Source of the DNA: Streptomyces sp. WAC05374
GTDB lineage: Bacteria > Actinomycetota > Actinomycetes > Streptomycetales > Streptomycetaceae
Reading direction: 5' to 3'
Assembly (NCBI RefSeq): GCF_004353505.1
Contig: NZ_SMNQ01000003.1
Location: 124,001-188,000 of the forward strand
Length of the DNA stretch: 64,000 nucleotides
Each line of letters opens with the position of its first letter. Position 1 is the stretch's first letter. The translations under genes were made by a program, and so were the position numbers. Below, one piece after another: positions 8,026 to 17,906 of the stretch. Under the pieces are notes generated by a model, which searched no databases, was not told the origin of the DNA, and was given only the letters and a program-made list of their open reading frames with translations.

Positions 8026-11000
8026 CTACGAGCCCAGGATCGTCGTGAGGAACTCGCCCGTCCACGCCAGCAGTTCGCGTCCGACCACCGGCTTGCCGCC
8101 GATCTTGCCCGTGGTGGGGCGGGGCACCAGGATCTGGTGCGTGGGCGCCTTGATCACCGTACGGGGGTAGAGGCGCTTCAGGCGCAGCTCCTGCGACTCG
8201 CGCAGCTCCACCGGGGCGAAGCGGATGTTCGGGCCCTGGAGGACGATCTCCCCGACGCCGCACGCGCGGGCCAGCATGCGCAGACCCGCCACCAGCAGCA
8301 GGTTCTCCACCGGCTCGGGCAGCTTGCCGTAGCGGTCGGTGAGCTCCTCGCGGACCGCCTTGATGTCCTCCTCCGAGTTGGCGGAGGCGATCGCCCGGTA
8401 CGCCTGGAGGCGCAGCCGCTCGCCCGGCGCGTAGTCGTGCGGGACGTGCGCGTCGACCGGAAGCTCGATCTTGACCTCCAGCGGCGGCTCCTCCTCCACG
8501 CCGCCTTCGAGGGACGCGCGGTAGTCCGCGACCGCCTCGCCCACCATGCGGACGTACAGGTCGAAGCCGACGCCCGCGATGTGGCCGGACTGCTCGCCGC
8601 CGAGCAGGTTGCCCGCGCCCCGGATCTCCAGGTCCTTCATCGCCACGTACATGCCGGCGCCCATCTCGGTGTGCTGGGCGATCGTCGCCAGGCGCTCGTG
8701 GGCGGTCTCCGTCAGCGGCTTCTCCGGCGGGTAGAGGAAGTACGCGTAACCCCGCTCGCGGCCACGGCCGACGCGGCCGCGCAACTGGTGGAGCTGGGAG
8801 AGGCCGAAATTGTCACCGCGCTCGACGATGAGGGTGTTGGCGTTGGAGATGTCGATGCCCGACTCGACGATCGTGGTGGACACCAGGACGTCGAACTTCT
8901 TCTCCCAGAAGTCCACCACCACCTGCTCCAGGGCCGATTCGGACATCTGGCCGTGCGCGGTGGCGATCCGCGCCTCGGGCACGATGTCGCGGAGGCGGGC
9001 GGCCGCGCGGTCGATCGACTCGACCCGGTTGTGGATGTAGAAGACCTGGCCCTCGCGCAGCAGCTCACGGCGGATGGCCGCGCCGATCTGCTTCTCCTCG
9101 TACGGGCCGACGAAGGTGAGGACCGGGTGCCGCTCCTCCGGGGGCGTCGTGATGGTCGACATCTCGCGGATACCCGTGACCGCCATCTCCAGCGTGCGGG
9201 GGATGGGGGTGGCGGACATGGTGAGCACGTCGACATTGGCCCGCAGCTTCTTGAGCTGCTCCTTGTGCTCGACGCCGAAACGCTGCTCCTCGTCGACGAT
9301 GACCAGGCCCAGGTCCTTGAACTTCGTCTCGGACGAGAACAGCCGGTGCGTGCCGATGACGATGTCGACCGCACCGTCCTTCAGACCCTCCAGCGTCGCC
9401 TTCGCCTCCGCGTCCGTCTGGAAGCGGGACAGGGCCCGCACCACGACCGGGAACTGGGAGTACCGCTCGGAGAACGTGCCGAAGTGCTGCTGCACCAGCA
9501 GCGTCGTCGGCACCAGCACGGCGACCTGCTTGCCGTCCTGCACCGCCTTGAACGCGGCGCGCACGGCGATCTCCGTCTTGCCGTACCCCACGTCACCACA
9601 GATCAGGCGGTCCATCGGGACCGTCTTCTCCATGTCCTCCTTCACCTCGGCGATGGTGGAGAGCTGATCGGGGGTCTCCGCGTACGGGAAGGCGTCCTCC
9701 AGCTCCCGCTGCCAGGGGGTGTCCGGGCCGAACGCGTGACCCGGAGCGGCCATACGGGCGCTGTACAGCTTGATCAGGTCGGCGGCGATCTCCTTGACCG
9801 CCTTCTTGGCGCGCTGCTTGGTCTTCGTCCAGTCCGCGCCGCCGAGCCGGTGCAGCGTCGGGGCCTCGCCGCCGACGTACTTGGTGACCTGCTCGAGCTG
9901 GTCGGTGGGGATGTAGAGGCGGTCACCGGGCTGGCCGCGCTTGGCGGGCGCGTACTCGACGAGGAGGTACTCGCGGGTGGCGCCCTGGACGGTGCGCTGC
10001 ACCATCTCGATGTAGCGGCCCACGCCGTGCTGCTCGTGGACGATGTAGTCGCCGGTCTCCAGGGTCAGCGGGTCGATCGTCTTGCGGCGGCGCGTCGGCA
10101 TCCGCTGGCCGTCCTTGCCGGCCGCCTTCTGGCCGGACAGGTCGGTCTCGGTGAGGACGGCGAGCTTGAGCGCCGGGTCGACGAAGCCGTACTCGATCGA
10201 ACCGCACGCCACGTGCACGAGCGACGGCGAGATGTCGGTGAGGTCGGCGTCCAGACGGGCCGCGATGCCCTCGCCGCCCAGCACCTCCACCGTGCGGGCC
10301 GCCGGGCCGTGCGCCTCGGTGACGAAGACCGTGCGCCAGCCGTCCGCCAGCCAGCCCTTGGTGTCGGCGAGCGCGCGGGCGGTGTCGCCCCGGTAGGACT
10401 CCGGCGCGTGCATGCCCAGCTTGAGCGTGTCCGCGTCGAGCTCCTCGTCGGCGGCGAACGGCGACACCGACCACCACATCATCCCCAGCTCGCGCGCCCG
10501 GTCCCGGACGTCCGCGATGCCCCACAGGGACGCCGCGCCCACGTCGATCGGCGCCTCGCCGCCCCCGGCCGTCGCCGCCCACGAGGCGTGCAGGAACTCC
10601 TGCGAGGTGGCCACCAGGTCGGCCGCCCGGGTGCGCACGCGCTCCGGGTCGCACACCACCGCCATGGAGCCCTTCGGCAGCACGTCGAGCAGCAGCTCCA
10701 TGTCGTCGACCAGGACCGGGGCGAGGGACTCCATGCCCTCCACGGCGATCCCCTCGGCGATCTTGCCGAGCAGCTCGCCCAGCTCCGGGTGCTCCTCCGC
10801 CAGCGCCGCCGCCCGGGCCTTCACCGACTCCGTCAGCAGCAGCTCACGGCACGGCGGCGCCCACAGGCCGTGGTCCGCGACCTCCAGCGACCGCTGGTCG
10901 GCGACCTTGAAGTACCGGATCTCCTCGACGTCGTCGCCCCAGAACTCGATGCGCAGCGGGTGCTCCTCCGTCGGCGGGAACACATCCAGGATCCCGCCGC

Positions 11001-11556
11001 GCACCGCGAACTCACCGCGCTTCTCGACCAGCTCCACGCGCGCGTACGCGGCCGCCGCGAGGCCGTCCACCACGTCGTTCAGGTCGGCCTGCTGACCGGT
11101 GCGCAGCGACACCGGCTCCAGGTCGCCCAGCCCCTTGACCTGCGGCTGGAGCACGGAACGCACGGGCGCGACGACCACCGAGACCGGGCCGGTCGCCGGG
11201 TCGTCCGCCGACGGGTGGGCCAGGCGCCGCAGCACGGCCAGCCGGCGGCCCACGGTGTCGGAGCGGGGCGAGAGGCGCTCGTGCGGCAGCGTCTCCCAGG
11301 ACGGGTACTCGACGACGCCGTCCGGGTCCAGCAGGCTGCGCAGGGCGGCCGCCAGGTCCTCCGCCTCCCGGCCGGTCGCCGTCACGGCGAGCACCGGGCG
11401 GCCGGCGTCCCGGGCCAGCGCGGCCAGCGCGAAGGGGCGCGCCGCGGGCGGGCCGACCAGGTCGACGTGGGCCCGGTGACCATCGGCGGCGGCCTTCACC
11501 GCTTCGGTGAGGGCGGGGTCCTTGGCGACGGCGTCGAGCAGACCGTGCAAGCTCAT
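8026..11556 (-). CDS. mfd: transcription-repair coupling factor Mfd
   Basis: 1176 residues. Mfd removes RNA polymerase stalled at DNA lesions and recruits UvrA for nucleotide excision repair. The N-terminal UvrB-homology region is followed by the RNAP-interacting domain (TGDYIVHEQHGVGRYIEM). The RecG-like translocase has Walker A (CGDVGYGKTEIA), DEEQRFG, and motif VI (QLRGRVGRGRERGYAY). A C-terminal TRCF domain is present. The start MSLHGLLDAV is preferred because it matches the family; its SD is weak, and the frame stays open to 11769. It is divergent from the sigma gene. Confidence 0.96.
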   Translation of the reverse strand: MSLHGLLDAVAKDPALTEAVKAAADGHRAHVDLVGPPAARPFALAALARDAGRPVLAVTATGREAEDLAAALRSLLDPDGVVEYPSWETLPHERLSPRSDTVGRRLAVLRRLAHPSADDPATGPVSVVVAPVRSVLQPQVKGLGDLEPVSLRTGQQADLNDVVDGLAAAAYARVELVEKRGEFAVRGGILDVFPPTEEHPLRIEFWGDDVEEIRYFKVADQRSLEVADHGLWAPPCRELLLTESVKARAAALAEEHPELGELLGKIAEGIAVEGMESLAPVLVDDMELLLDVLPKGSMAVVCDPERVRTRAADLVATSQEFLHASWAATAGGGEAPIDVGAASLWGIADVRDRARELGMMWWSVSPFAADEELDADTLKLGMHAPESYRGDTARALADTKGWLADGWRTVFVTEAHGPAARTVEVLGGEGIAARLDADLTDISPSLVHVACGSIEYGFVDPALKLAVLTETDLSGQKAAGKDGQRMPTRRRKTIDPLTLETGDYIVHEQHGVGRYIEMVQRTVQGATREYLLVEYAPAKRGQPGDRLYIPTDQLEQVTKYVGGEAPTLHRLGGADWTKTKQRAKKAVKEIAADLIKLYSARMAAPGHAFGPDTPWQRELEDAFPYAETPDQLSTIAEVKEDMEKTVPMDRLICGDVGYGKTEIAVRAAFKAVQDGKQVAVLVPTTLLVQQHFGTFSERYSQFPVVVRALSRFQTDAEAKATLEGLKDGAVDIVIGTHRLFSSETKFKDLGLVIVDEEQRFGVEHKEQLKKLRANVDVLTMSATPIPRTLEMAVTGIREMSTITTPPEERHPVLTFVGPYEEKQIGAAIRRELLREGQVFYIHNRVESIDRAAARLRDIVPEARIATAHGQMSESALEQVVVDFWEKKFDVLVSTTIVESGIDISNANTLIVERGDNFGLSQLHQLRGRVGRGRERGYAYFLYPPEKPLTETAHERLATIAQHTEMGAGMYVAMKDLEIRGAGNLLGGEQSGHIAGVGFDLYVRMVGEAVADYRASLEGGVEEEPPLEVKIELPVDAHVPHDYAPGERLRLQAYRAIASANSEEDIKAVREELTDRYGKLPEPVENLLLVAGLRMLARACGVGEIVLQGPNIRFAPVELRESQELRLKRLYPRTVIKAPTHQILVPRPTTGKIGGKPVVGRELLAWTGEFLTTILGS

Positions 11557-11768
11557 GAAGGCGTCCATCCGGAGGGTGTGGGCAACGCGAACCGCCCGAC
11601 ACGTCGCACGGGCCGGGGGTTCCCAGCGTACGACGTCGGTCCGACAGCCGCCCCCGAAACCTCTCCCGCCCCACGAAGCGTCCGAAAATACGTGCGGTGG
11701 GATGTCAACCGGAACCGTCGCCCCGGACGTATACGCCATGAGACCCTGTCCGACCGCTGGGAGCCGCA

Positions 11769-12275
11769 TTGACCGAAGAGGAGTTCCAGGAGCTCTACGC
11801 CCACTCCGTCACGCGGCTCGTCGGACAGCTCTACCTGATGACGGGCGACCTCCACGAGGCCCAGGACGTGGTCCAGGAGGCTTTCGTCCGCGCCTGGGGG
11901 CGCCGCTCCCGTCTGTCCCGCGACGCCGGGCCCGAGGCGTGGGTGCGCACCGTCGCCTGGCGGCTCGCCGTCAGCCGGTGGCGGCGCCGGGGGCGGGCCG
12001 CCGAGGCATGGCGCCGGCACGCGGGCGGCCGCCCGGACACGGTGCCCGCGCCGGGCCCCGGGACGGTCGCCCTGGTCTCGGCGCTGCGCCGGCTGCCCGA
12101 CCGGCAGCGGCGGGCCGCCGTCCTGCACTACGTGTGCGACCTGACCGTGGAGCAGGTCGCGGCCGAGACCGGCACCTCCGCCGGGACGGTCAAGACGCAC
12201 CTGTCGCGGGCCAGGAACGCCCTCGCCCCCCACCTCGAGGAAGCCCAGGAGCAGCACGGTGACCGATCCGCGTGA
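11769..12275 (+). CDS. sigma-70 family (ECF, SigE-like) RNA polymerase sigma factor
   Basis: 168 residues from a TTG start, with GGGAG 5-10 nt upstream. Region 2 is at about residues 1-75 (LYLMTGDLHEAQDVVQEAFVRAW, the -10 recognition helix). Region 4 is at about 105-160 (LPDRQRRAAVLHYVCDLTVEQVAAETG, then GTVKTHLSRAR). This is the SigE subfamily common in Streptomyces, with a short linker. Its stop overlaps the next start by 17 bp, and AGGAG of that gene lies inside this frame, so the two are translationally coupled. The coupled protein is the natural candidate for an anti-sigma partner. Confidence 0.92.
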   Translation: MTEEEFQELYAHSVTRLVGQLYLMTGDLHEAQDVVQEAFVRAWGRRSRLSRDAGPEAWVRTVAWRLAVSRWRRRGRAAEAWRRHAGGRPDTVPAPGPGTVALVSALRRLPDRQRRAAVLHYVCDLTVEQVAAETGTSAGTVKTHLSRARNALAPHLEEAQEQHGDRSA

Positions 12276-12663
12276 CGAAGCCCTCGACGGGGCCCTCGCC
12301 GCCGCCCTCAAGGCCGCCGCCGCGACCGGGGCGCGGGCCGCCGTGCCCGAACCGGCCGCACAGGTGACGGCACGGGGCATGCGCCGCCGGCGCCGTACGG
12401 TGGCCGCCGCGGCCGCCTCCGCCGTGTGCGTCCTGGCCACGGCGGCCGCCCTGGGCGTGGTCGGCCCGCGCCCGGAGGCCCCGCCCCCTCCCGCCGCCCC
12501 GCCCTCCCCCACCGCCCCCTCCCCGTCCCCGTCCCCACCTTCGTCTCCCCCGCCCACCTCCCCCACGCCCACGTCCCCGGCTCCCCCCACACCCACGTCC
12601 TCCGCGTCCCCGTCCGCCACCCCCACGGGCACCGCCTTCCCGTCGTCATCCCCCGCCCCATAG
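12259..12663 (+). CDS. single-pass membrane protein coupled to sigma factor (candidate anti-sigma)
   Basis: 134 residues. Start GTG 12259 has AGGAG 6 nt upstream and overlaps the sigma gene by 17 bp. A cytoplasmic segment of about 40 residues (DEALDGALAAALKAAA) is followed by RRRRR and one hydrophobic helix (about 48-70). The outside tail of about 60 residues is almost only Pro, Ser and Thr. No zinc-binding HxxxCxxC anti-sigma motif is seen, so the anti-sigma role rests on position alone. The Pro/Ser/Thr tail would suit a wall-spanning stalk. Confidence 0.7.
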   Translation: MTDPRDEALDGALAAALKAAAATGARAAVPEPAAQVTARGMRRRRRTVAAAAASAVCVLATAAALGVVGPRPEAPPPPAAPPSPTAPSPSPSPPSSPPPTSPTPTSPAPPTPTSSASPSATPTGTAFPSSSPAP

Positions 12664-12965
12664 GCCCCGCAAGCCACACAATCCCCACCCACCCCGCAGT
12701 CACCACCCACCCCGCAGCCCCCACGAACCCAGCCAGGGCCCCGCCCAGCCCCTCAAGTCCCGCCCAGCCCCACCAGCCCCGTTACTCCCACACCCCAAGA
12801 GTCAGCCCAGCCCAGCCATGGGGCCCCGCCCAGCCCCGGCCCCACCAGCCCCCGTACCCCCCGCCCCCCACGACCGCCGCCCCACCAGCGCCGCCCGCGA
12901 CCGGGAGCGCCACCGCCCGTGGCGCCCGGGAGCGACCCGAGAGTGACCCAAGGAGCCCCTCACCC
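12664..12965. repeat. 302-bp C-rich low-complexity intergenic stretch
   Basis: Degenerate CAGCCC/CCACCC units fill most of the gap between the coupled membrane protein and the DUF2079 gene. The + strand carries very little G up to about 12890. No gene is convincing here; the C-rich frames that pass through it lack an RBS. AAGGAG at 12950-12954 belongs to the next gene. Confidence 0.6.
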
Positions 12966-14420
12966 ATGCGTGGAGCCGTCCTCGCCCAGCCCGCCGACGA
13001 CACCGGACCGATACCGATACCCGGACCGCGCCGTGCCTCCGTGCCCGCGGTCCGGCAGCGGACCTGGACGGACCGCGCCCCCCACCTCCTCGCCCTCGCG
13101 CTGTTCGCCGCGTACACGACCCTCTCCGTCATGCGGTACCGCCGCATGGAGACCCGCTCCTGGGACCTGGGCATCTTCGAGCAGGCCGTCCGCGCCTACG
13201 CCCATTTCCAGCCCCCGGTCGCCGACCTCAAGGGCCCCGGCGCCAACATCCTCGGCGACCACTTCAGCCCCGTCACCGCCCTGCTCGCCCCCGCCTACCG
13301 GCTCTTCCCCACCCCCGTCACGCTCCTCGTCGCCCAGGCCGCGCTCTTCGCCCTCGCCGCCGTGCCCGTCACCCGGGCCGCCACCCGCCTGCTGGGCCGG
13401 GCCTCCGGCCTGTGCATCGGCATCGCCTACGGGCTGTCGTGGGGCATCCAGCAGGCGGCCGACTTCGACTTCCACGAGATCTGCTTCGCCGTCCCGCTGA
13501 TCGCCTTCTCGCTCGAAGCCCTCCTGGGCCGGCGGTGGCGCGCCGCCCTCCTGTGGGCCGCACCACTGGTCCTGGTCAAGGAGGACCTGGGCATCACCCT
13601 CACCGCGATCGCCCTGGCCGTCGCCTGGCGGGCCCGCCACGACCCGTCCCGCGCCCCCCTGTACGCGCTCGGCGTCGCCGTCCTCGGCGCGGCCGCCACC
13701 CTCCTCACCCTCACCGCCGTCATCCCGGCCTTCAACACCACTGGCGGCTACGACTACTGGTCCAAGGTCGACGGCGGCCCCTCGCCCTTCGCCGGCGCGG
13801 AGACCAAGCTGCGCACCCTCGCCTGGCTGCTGCTGCCCACCACCGGCCTGCTGGCCCTCCGCTCCCCCCTCCTGCTGGCCGCCGCGCCCACCGTCGGCTG
13901 GCGATTCCTGTCCGGCGACGACCACTACTGGTCGACCGACTGGCACTACAGCGCGGTCCTGATGCCCGTCCTGTTCCTCGCCCTCGCCGACGCCGCCGAC
14001 ATCTCCCGCCGCAGCCCGCGCCCCTGGCTGCGCACGTACGCGGACCGGCTTCCGGCCTGCGCCGCCGCGGCCGCGCTCGCCCTGACCACCTCGCTCCCCC
14101 TCGCGACGCTCACCGAGGCCGCCACCTACCGCACGCCGCCGCGGGTCGTCGCGGCCGAGGAGCTCCTCGACCGCATCCCGGACGGCGCGACGGTCGAGGC
14201 CAACGTCGGGCCGATCAGCCGCCTGACCGGCCGCTGCCGCGTCATGTGGGTGGGCGACACCCGGGGCGTGACGCCCGACTGGATCGCGCTCAACAACTCC
14301 TCCGGGTGGGTGCGCGACCCGCACACCTACGCCCGGCAGCTCCACCCGGACGCCCGCTACCGCGTGGCAGGCGAAGCGGGCGGCTACCTGCTGCTGGAAC
14401 GGCGCACCGGCCAGAAGTGA
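12966..14420 (+). CDS. DUF2079 family polytopic membrane protein
   Basis: 484 residues from ATG 12966 (AAGGAG about 11 nt upstream). Roughly ten hydrophobic helices start at residue 35. The motif RSWDLGIFEQAVRAY and the segment GDHFSPVTALLAPAYRLFP are the family's hallmark, followed by FDFHEICFAVPLIAF. The fold resembles GT-C glycosyltransferases, in which the acidic residue in the first loop (WDLG) would be catalytic, but no substrate is known. A soluble C-terminal domain (ATVEANVGPISRL) follows the last helix. The in-frame extension to 12426 is low-complexity and without an RBS. Confidence 0.82.
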   Translation: MRGAVLAQPADDTGPIPIPGPRRASVPAVRQRTWTDRAPHLLALALFAAYTTLSVMRYRRMETRSWDLGIFEQAVRAYAHFQPPVADLKGPGANILGDHFSPVTALLAPAYRLFPTPVTLLVAQAALFALAAVPVTRAATRLLGRASGLCIGIAYGLSWGIQQAADFDFHEICFAVPLIAFSLEALLGRRWRAALLWAAPLVLVKEDLGITLTAIALAVAWRARHDPSRAPLYALGVAVLGAAATLLTLTAVIPAFNTTGGYDYWSKVDGGPSPFAGAETKLRTLAWLLLPTTGLLALRSPLLLAAAPTVGWRFLSGDDHYWSTDWHYSAVLMPVLFLALADAADISRRSPRPWLRTYADRLPACAAAAALALTTSLPLATLTEAATYRTPPRVVAAEELLDRIPDGATVEANVGPISRLTGRCRVMWVGDTRGVTPDWIALNNSSGWVRDPHTYARQLHPDARYRVAGEAGGYLLLERRTGQK

Positions 14421-14460
14421 GCCGGCGGGCCGGGCGCGAGACCCCGGCCCGGCAGCGGCA

Positions 14461-14490
14461 CGGCGGCCCCGGTGCTCACCGGGACCGCCG
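14461..14490. terminator. hairpin between convergent DUF2079 and ABC permease genes
   Basis: CGGCGGcCCCGGT, loop GCTC, ACCGGGaCCGCCG: a 12-pair stem with one mismatch in the 109-bp gap between converging genes; probably bidirectional. Confidence 0.65.
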
Positions 14491-14529
14491 CCGATCGCGG
14501 GGCCGCTGAACCGGCCCCCGGCTACCCGG

Positions 14530-17109
14530 TCACTCGGTGGCGATGGCGTTCAGCACGTTCATCCGGCCCGCCCGGAACGCCGGCACCAGCGCCGCGAACA
14601 GCCCCACGAACGCCGACCCGACGAACACCGTCAGAATCGTCGGCCACGGTATCTCCAGCACTTCCAGCCCCTCCAGGGCCAGCAGCTTCTGCGCCGCCGT
14701 GCCCCAGCCCATGCCGAGCCCCAGCCCGAGCAGGGCACCGAAGAGGGCGATGACCACCGACTCCAGGCGGATCATCCGGCGAAGCTGACGGCGCGACAGG
14801 CCGATGGCCCGCATCAGACCTATCTCCCGGGTCCGCTCGACCACCGACAGGGCCAGGGTGTTGACCACCCCGAGCACCGCCACGATGATCGCCAGCGCCA
14901 GCAGCCCGTACACGATGTTCAGCAACTGCCCGACCTGGTCCTTCAGGTCCTGCTTGAAGTCGGTCTGGTTCTGCACCTTGTACTGCGGATAGGCGGCCAG
15001 CGACTCCTTCAGCGCGGCGTACGCCTCGCTCTCCTTGCCCTCCTCCGCCTTCGCGAACATGATCATGCTCTTGGGCATCCTGTCGGCCGGCAGGTACTTC
15101 TCGGCCGTCGTGATGTTCGTGTACATGGCGCCCTTGTCGACGTTGGTGTCGTCGGAGGTGATCGCCGCGACCTTCAGCCTCGCGGTCTCACCGCCCTTGA
15201 AGGCCACCGCGATGGTGTCGCCGACCTTCACCCCGTGCCGGCCGGCGTAGTCACTGCCGACGGACATCGCGCCCTCGCCGTACGCGGCCGCCAGGTCTCC
15301 CCCGACGGTCTCGCGGCGCAGGTCGTCGGCGTACGTGGGGTCGGCGGCGACGACGCCCTCGTCCTCCGCCTTCCCGTCCGGGGACGTCAGCCGCGCGGAC
15401 ACCAGCCTGTACTCCGTCACGTGCGCGATGCCCGGTGCCTTCTCCACGGCCGCCTGGGCCTGCGGCACGATCGGCCGGCCGTCGGCGCTCGCGCTCTGGA
15501 CGATGAAGTCGGCGCCGACCGACTTGTCCAGCTCCTCCGTCGCGGAGGCGACCATCGAGGAGCCGACCACCGCCAGGCAGGCGACCAGGGCGAGCCCGAT
15601 CATCAGGGCCGCGCCGGTGGCGCCCGTCCGGCGCGGGTTGCGCAGCGCGTTGCGCTCCGCCATCCGCCCCACCGGACCGAACACCCGCAGCAGGACGGCG
15701 CTGATGACCTTCACCACGCCGCCCGCCAGCAGCGGGCCGACCACGACGAAGCCGATCAGGCTCAGGATCACACCGGCCCCGAGGAACAGCGACCCCTCGC
15801 CCGCCTTGTCCGCCGCGGTCGCCAGGTACAGCGCCGCGCCGCCCGCACCGGTCAGCACCAGGCCCACGACGCCGCGCACGACACCGGCCTTGCCGTCCGC
15901 CGGAGTGCCCGCGTCCCGCAGGGCGGCCATGGGGGACACCTTGCCGGCCCGGCGGGCCGGTATGTACGCGGCCAGGACGGTGACGACGATGCCGAGGAAC
16001 AGCCCGATGGCCGGGGTCGTCCACCTGATCGTGAGGTCCTGCGTCGACAACTGCATGCCCACCGACGACATCAGTTCCATCAGGCCGATCGCCAGGCCCA
16101 CACCGGCACCCACACCCAGCACCGAGCCGATGACCCCGAGGAGCACCGCCTCGATGAGGACCGACCGGTTGACCTGGGTACGGCTGGACCCGATGGCGCG
16201 CATCAGGCCGATCTCGCGCGTGCGCTGGGTGACCAGCATGGAGAAGGTGTTGACGATCAGGAAGATCCCGACGAGGAAGGCGATCCCGGCGAAGCCGAGC
16301 ATCGCGTACTTCATCACGTCGAGGAATCCCGCGACGTCCTCCCGTCCCGCGTCGGCCGCTTCCGCCTGCGTCTGGAGCCGGTACGGCCCTTCCAGGACGG
16401 ACGCCACGTTCTTCTTGAGCTGCTCGTGGCCGACACCGGAGTCGGCGGTCACCCACACGTGGGTGAACAGGCCCTCCTTGCCGACCAGTTCACGCTGGGC
16501 CGTGGCGGTGTCGAAGTAGACGACGGCCGCGCCGGGGTTGGTGACCTTGAAGGAGGCGATGCCGGAGATCTTCGCCGTGAAGTCACCGGTGACGGCGATC
16601 GTGCGCAGCTCGTCGCCGAGCTTCAGGCCGTGCTTCTCGGCGGTGTCGGCGTCGACCATCACCTCGGTCGGCCCGCGCGGCGCGTGCCCGGAGGTGACCT
16701 CCATCGACCGCAGGTCGTTGCGCGTCCAGTTGCCCGCGATGGTGGGGGCGCCGTTGGTGGAGCCCATGTTCTTGTTGTCGGCGTCGACGACGGTCACGCT
16801 CGTCGAGACGACCGCGCCCTCGGCGGAGCGGACGCCCTCCGCCGCCTCGACCCGCCCCACGACGGACGCGGGCAGCGCCTCGGGCCGGCCGGTCTGCGGC
16901 ATCTCGTCGTCGGTCGCGGCCGACTTCGGGCTGACGGTGACATCGGCGGCGGACACCGCGAACAGCTTGTCGAACGTCGTGTTCATGGTGTCCGTGAACA
17001 CCAGCGTGCCACTCACGAACGCCACCGACAGCAGCACGGCGACCGCCGACAGCGCCATGCGGCCCTTGTGCGCGAAGAAGTTGCGCAGGGAAGTTCTGAC
17101 GACGGTCAC
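14530..17109 (-). CDS. ABC transporter permease, FtsX/MacB type
   Basis: 859 residues. An N-terminal transmembrane helix (about 15-40) is followed by a large extracellular MacB_PCD-like domain (about 40-250). Next come FtsX core helices (GFAGIAFLVGIFLIVNTFSM, then TREIGLMRAIGSSRTQV), a second four-helix block with a second periplasmic-like domain, and a second FtsX motif (TREIGLMRAIGLSRRQL). This duplicated layout is the actinobacterial single-chain form that dimerises with the ATPase. Its GTG start shares GTGA with the ATPase stop, so the two are translationally coupled. The substrate is unknown; relatives export lipids or peptides or sense the envelope. Confidence 0.9.
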   Translation of the reverse strand: MTVVRTSLRNFFAHKGRMALSAVAVLLSVAFVSGTLVFTDTMNTTFDKLFAVSAADVTVSPKSAATDDEMPQTGRPEALPASVVGRVEAAEGVRSAEGAVVSTSVTVVDADNKNMGSTNGAPTIAGNWTRNDLRSMEVTSGHAPRGPTEVMVDADTAEKHGLKLGDELRTIAVTGDFTAKISGIASFKVTNPGAAVVYFDTATAQRELVGKEGLFTHVWVTADSGVGHEQLKKNVASVLEGPYRLQTQAEAADAGREDVAGFLDVMKYAMLGFAGIAFLVGIFLIVNTFSMLVTQRTREIGLMRAIGSSRTQVNRSVLIEAVLLGVIGSVLGVGAGVGLAIGLMELMSSVGMQLSTQDLTIRWTTPAIGLFLGIVVTVLAAYIPARRAGKVSPMAALRDAGTPADGKAGVVRGVVGLVLTGAGGAALYLATAADKAGEGSLFLGAGVILSLIGFVVVGPLLAGGVVKVISAVLLRVFGPVGRMAERNALRNPRRTGATGAALMIGLALVACLAVVGSSMVASATEELDKSVGADFIVQSASADGRPIVPQAQAAVEKAPGIAHVTEYRLVSARLTSPDGKAEDEGVVAADPTYADDLRRETVGGDLAAAYGEGAMSVGSDYAGRHGVKVGDTIAVAFKGGETARLKVAAITSDDTNVDKGAMYTNITTAEKYLPADRMPKSMIMFAKAEEGKESEAYAALKESLAAYPQYKVQNQTDFKQDLKDQVGQLLNIVYGLLALAIIVAVLGVVNTLALSVVERTREIGLMRAIGLSRRQLRRMIRLESVVIALFGALLGLGLGMGWGTAAQKLLALEGLEVLEIPWPTILTVFVGSAFVGLFAALVPAFRAGRMNVLNAIATE

Positions 17110-17894
17110 GATGTCCGCCCCCGCGCGTCGAAGTCCTTCATCCTGTCCAGGACGGCCTCGGCGGTCGGCCGGAACATCTCGTCGACGATGCGCCCGTCCG
17201 CCAGGTACAGCACGCGGTCCGCGTAGCTCGCGGCCACCGGGTCGTGCGTCACCATCACGATGGTCTGACCCAGCTCGTCGACGGACCGGCGCAGGAAGCC
17301 CAGCACCTCCGCGCCCGCCCGGGAGTCCAGGTTGCCGGTCGGCTCGTCACCGAAGATGATCTCGGGCCGGGCCGCCAGCGCGCGGGCCACCGCCACGCGC
17401 TGCTGCTGGCCGCCGGAGAGCTGCGAGGGCCGGTGCTTGAGCCGCTCGGCCAGCCCCACGGTCTCCACCACCCGGGTGAGCCAGGCCGCGTCGGGCTTAC
17501 GGCCGGCGATGTCCATGGGCAGCGTGATGTTCTCGATCGCGTTGAGCGTCGGCAGCAGGTTGAACGCCTGGAATATGAAACCGATCCGGTCCCGGCGGAG
17601 CTGCGTCAGCTTCTTGTCCTTGAGCCTGGTGATCTCCGTCTCGTCGAGGAGGATCTCCCCGCTCGTCACGGTGTCCAGGCCGGCCAGGCAGTGCATCAGG
17701 GTCGACTTGCCGGAACCGGAAGGCCCCATGATCGCGGTGAACTGCCCGCGTGCGATGTCCACGTCGACGTGGTCCAGTGCGACGACGCGGGTCTCGCCCG
17801 CCCCGTACGCCTTGACGACCTGGCGCGCCCGCGCCGCGACGGCCGTACGCCCTCCAGTACCCCCGTGCCTGGGGATGGTCACAGCCGTTGTCAC
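17106..17894 (-). CDS. ABC transporter ATP-binding protein (LolD/MacB type)
   Basis: 262 residues from GTG 17894, chosen for the AGGAG 7-8 nt upstream; the frame stays open to 18194 through a repeat array. Walker A is GPSGSGKSTLMHCLAGLD, the Q-loop is FIFQAFNLLPTLNAIEN, the signature is LSGGQQQRVAVARAL, Walker B is IIFGDEPTGNLDS, and the H-loop is MVTHD. The stop overlaps the permease start by 4 bp. Together they form a two-gene exporter. The approach region has 17-bp-spaced direct repeats right before the RBS. Confidence 0.93.
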   Translation of the reverse strand: MTTAVTIPRHGGTGGRTAVAARARQVVKAYGAGETRVVALDHVDVDIARGQFTAIMGPSGSGKSTLMHCLAGLDTVTSGEILLDETEITRLKDKKLTQLRRDRIGFIFQAFNLLPTLNAIENITLPMDIAGRKPDAAWLTRVVETVGLAERLKHRPSQLSGGQQQRVAVARALAARPEIIFGDEPTGNLDSRAGAEVLGFLRRSVDELGQTIVMVTHDPVAASYADRVLYLADGRIVDEMFRPTAEAVLDRMKDFDARGRTS

Positions 17895-17906
17895 CGTAAG
17901 TCTCCT

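Noticed and set aside
11710..11735. GGAACC followed by CGTAT as an ECF autoregulatory promoter before the sigma gene
   Set aside because: Spacer is about 12 bp, whereas ECF promoters need about 16-17.
7810..11772. 1320-codon open frame on the + strand opposite mfd
   Set aside because: Shadow of mfd: Arg/Leu/His-rich with no recognisable domain or RBS, while the minus strand carries all Mfd motifs.
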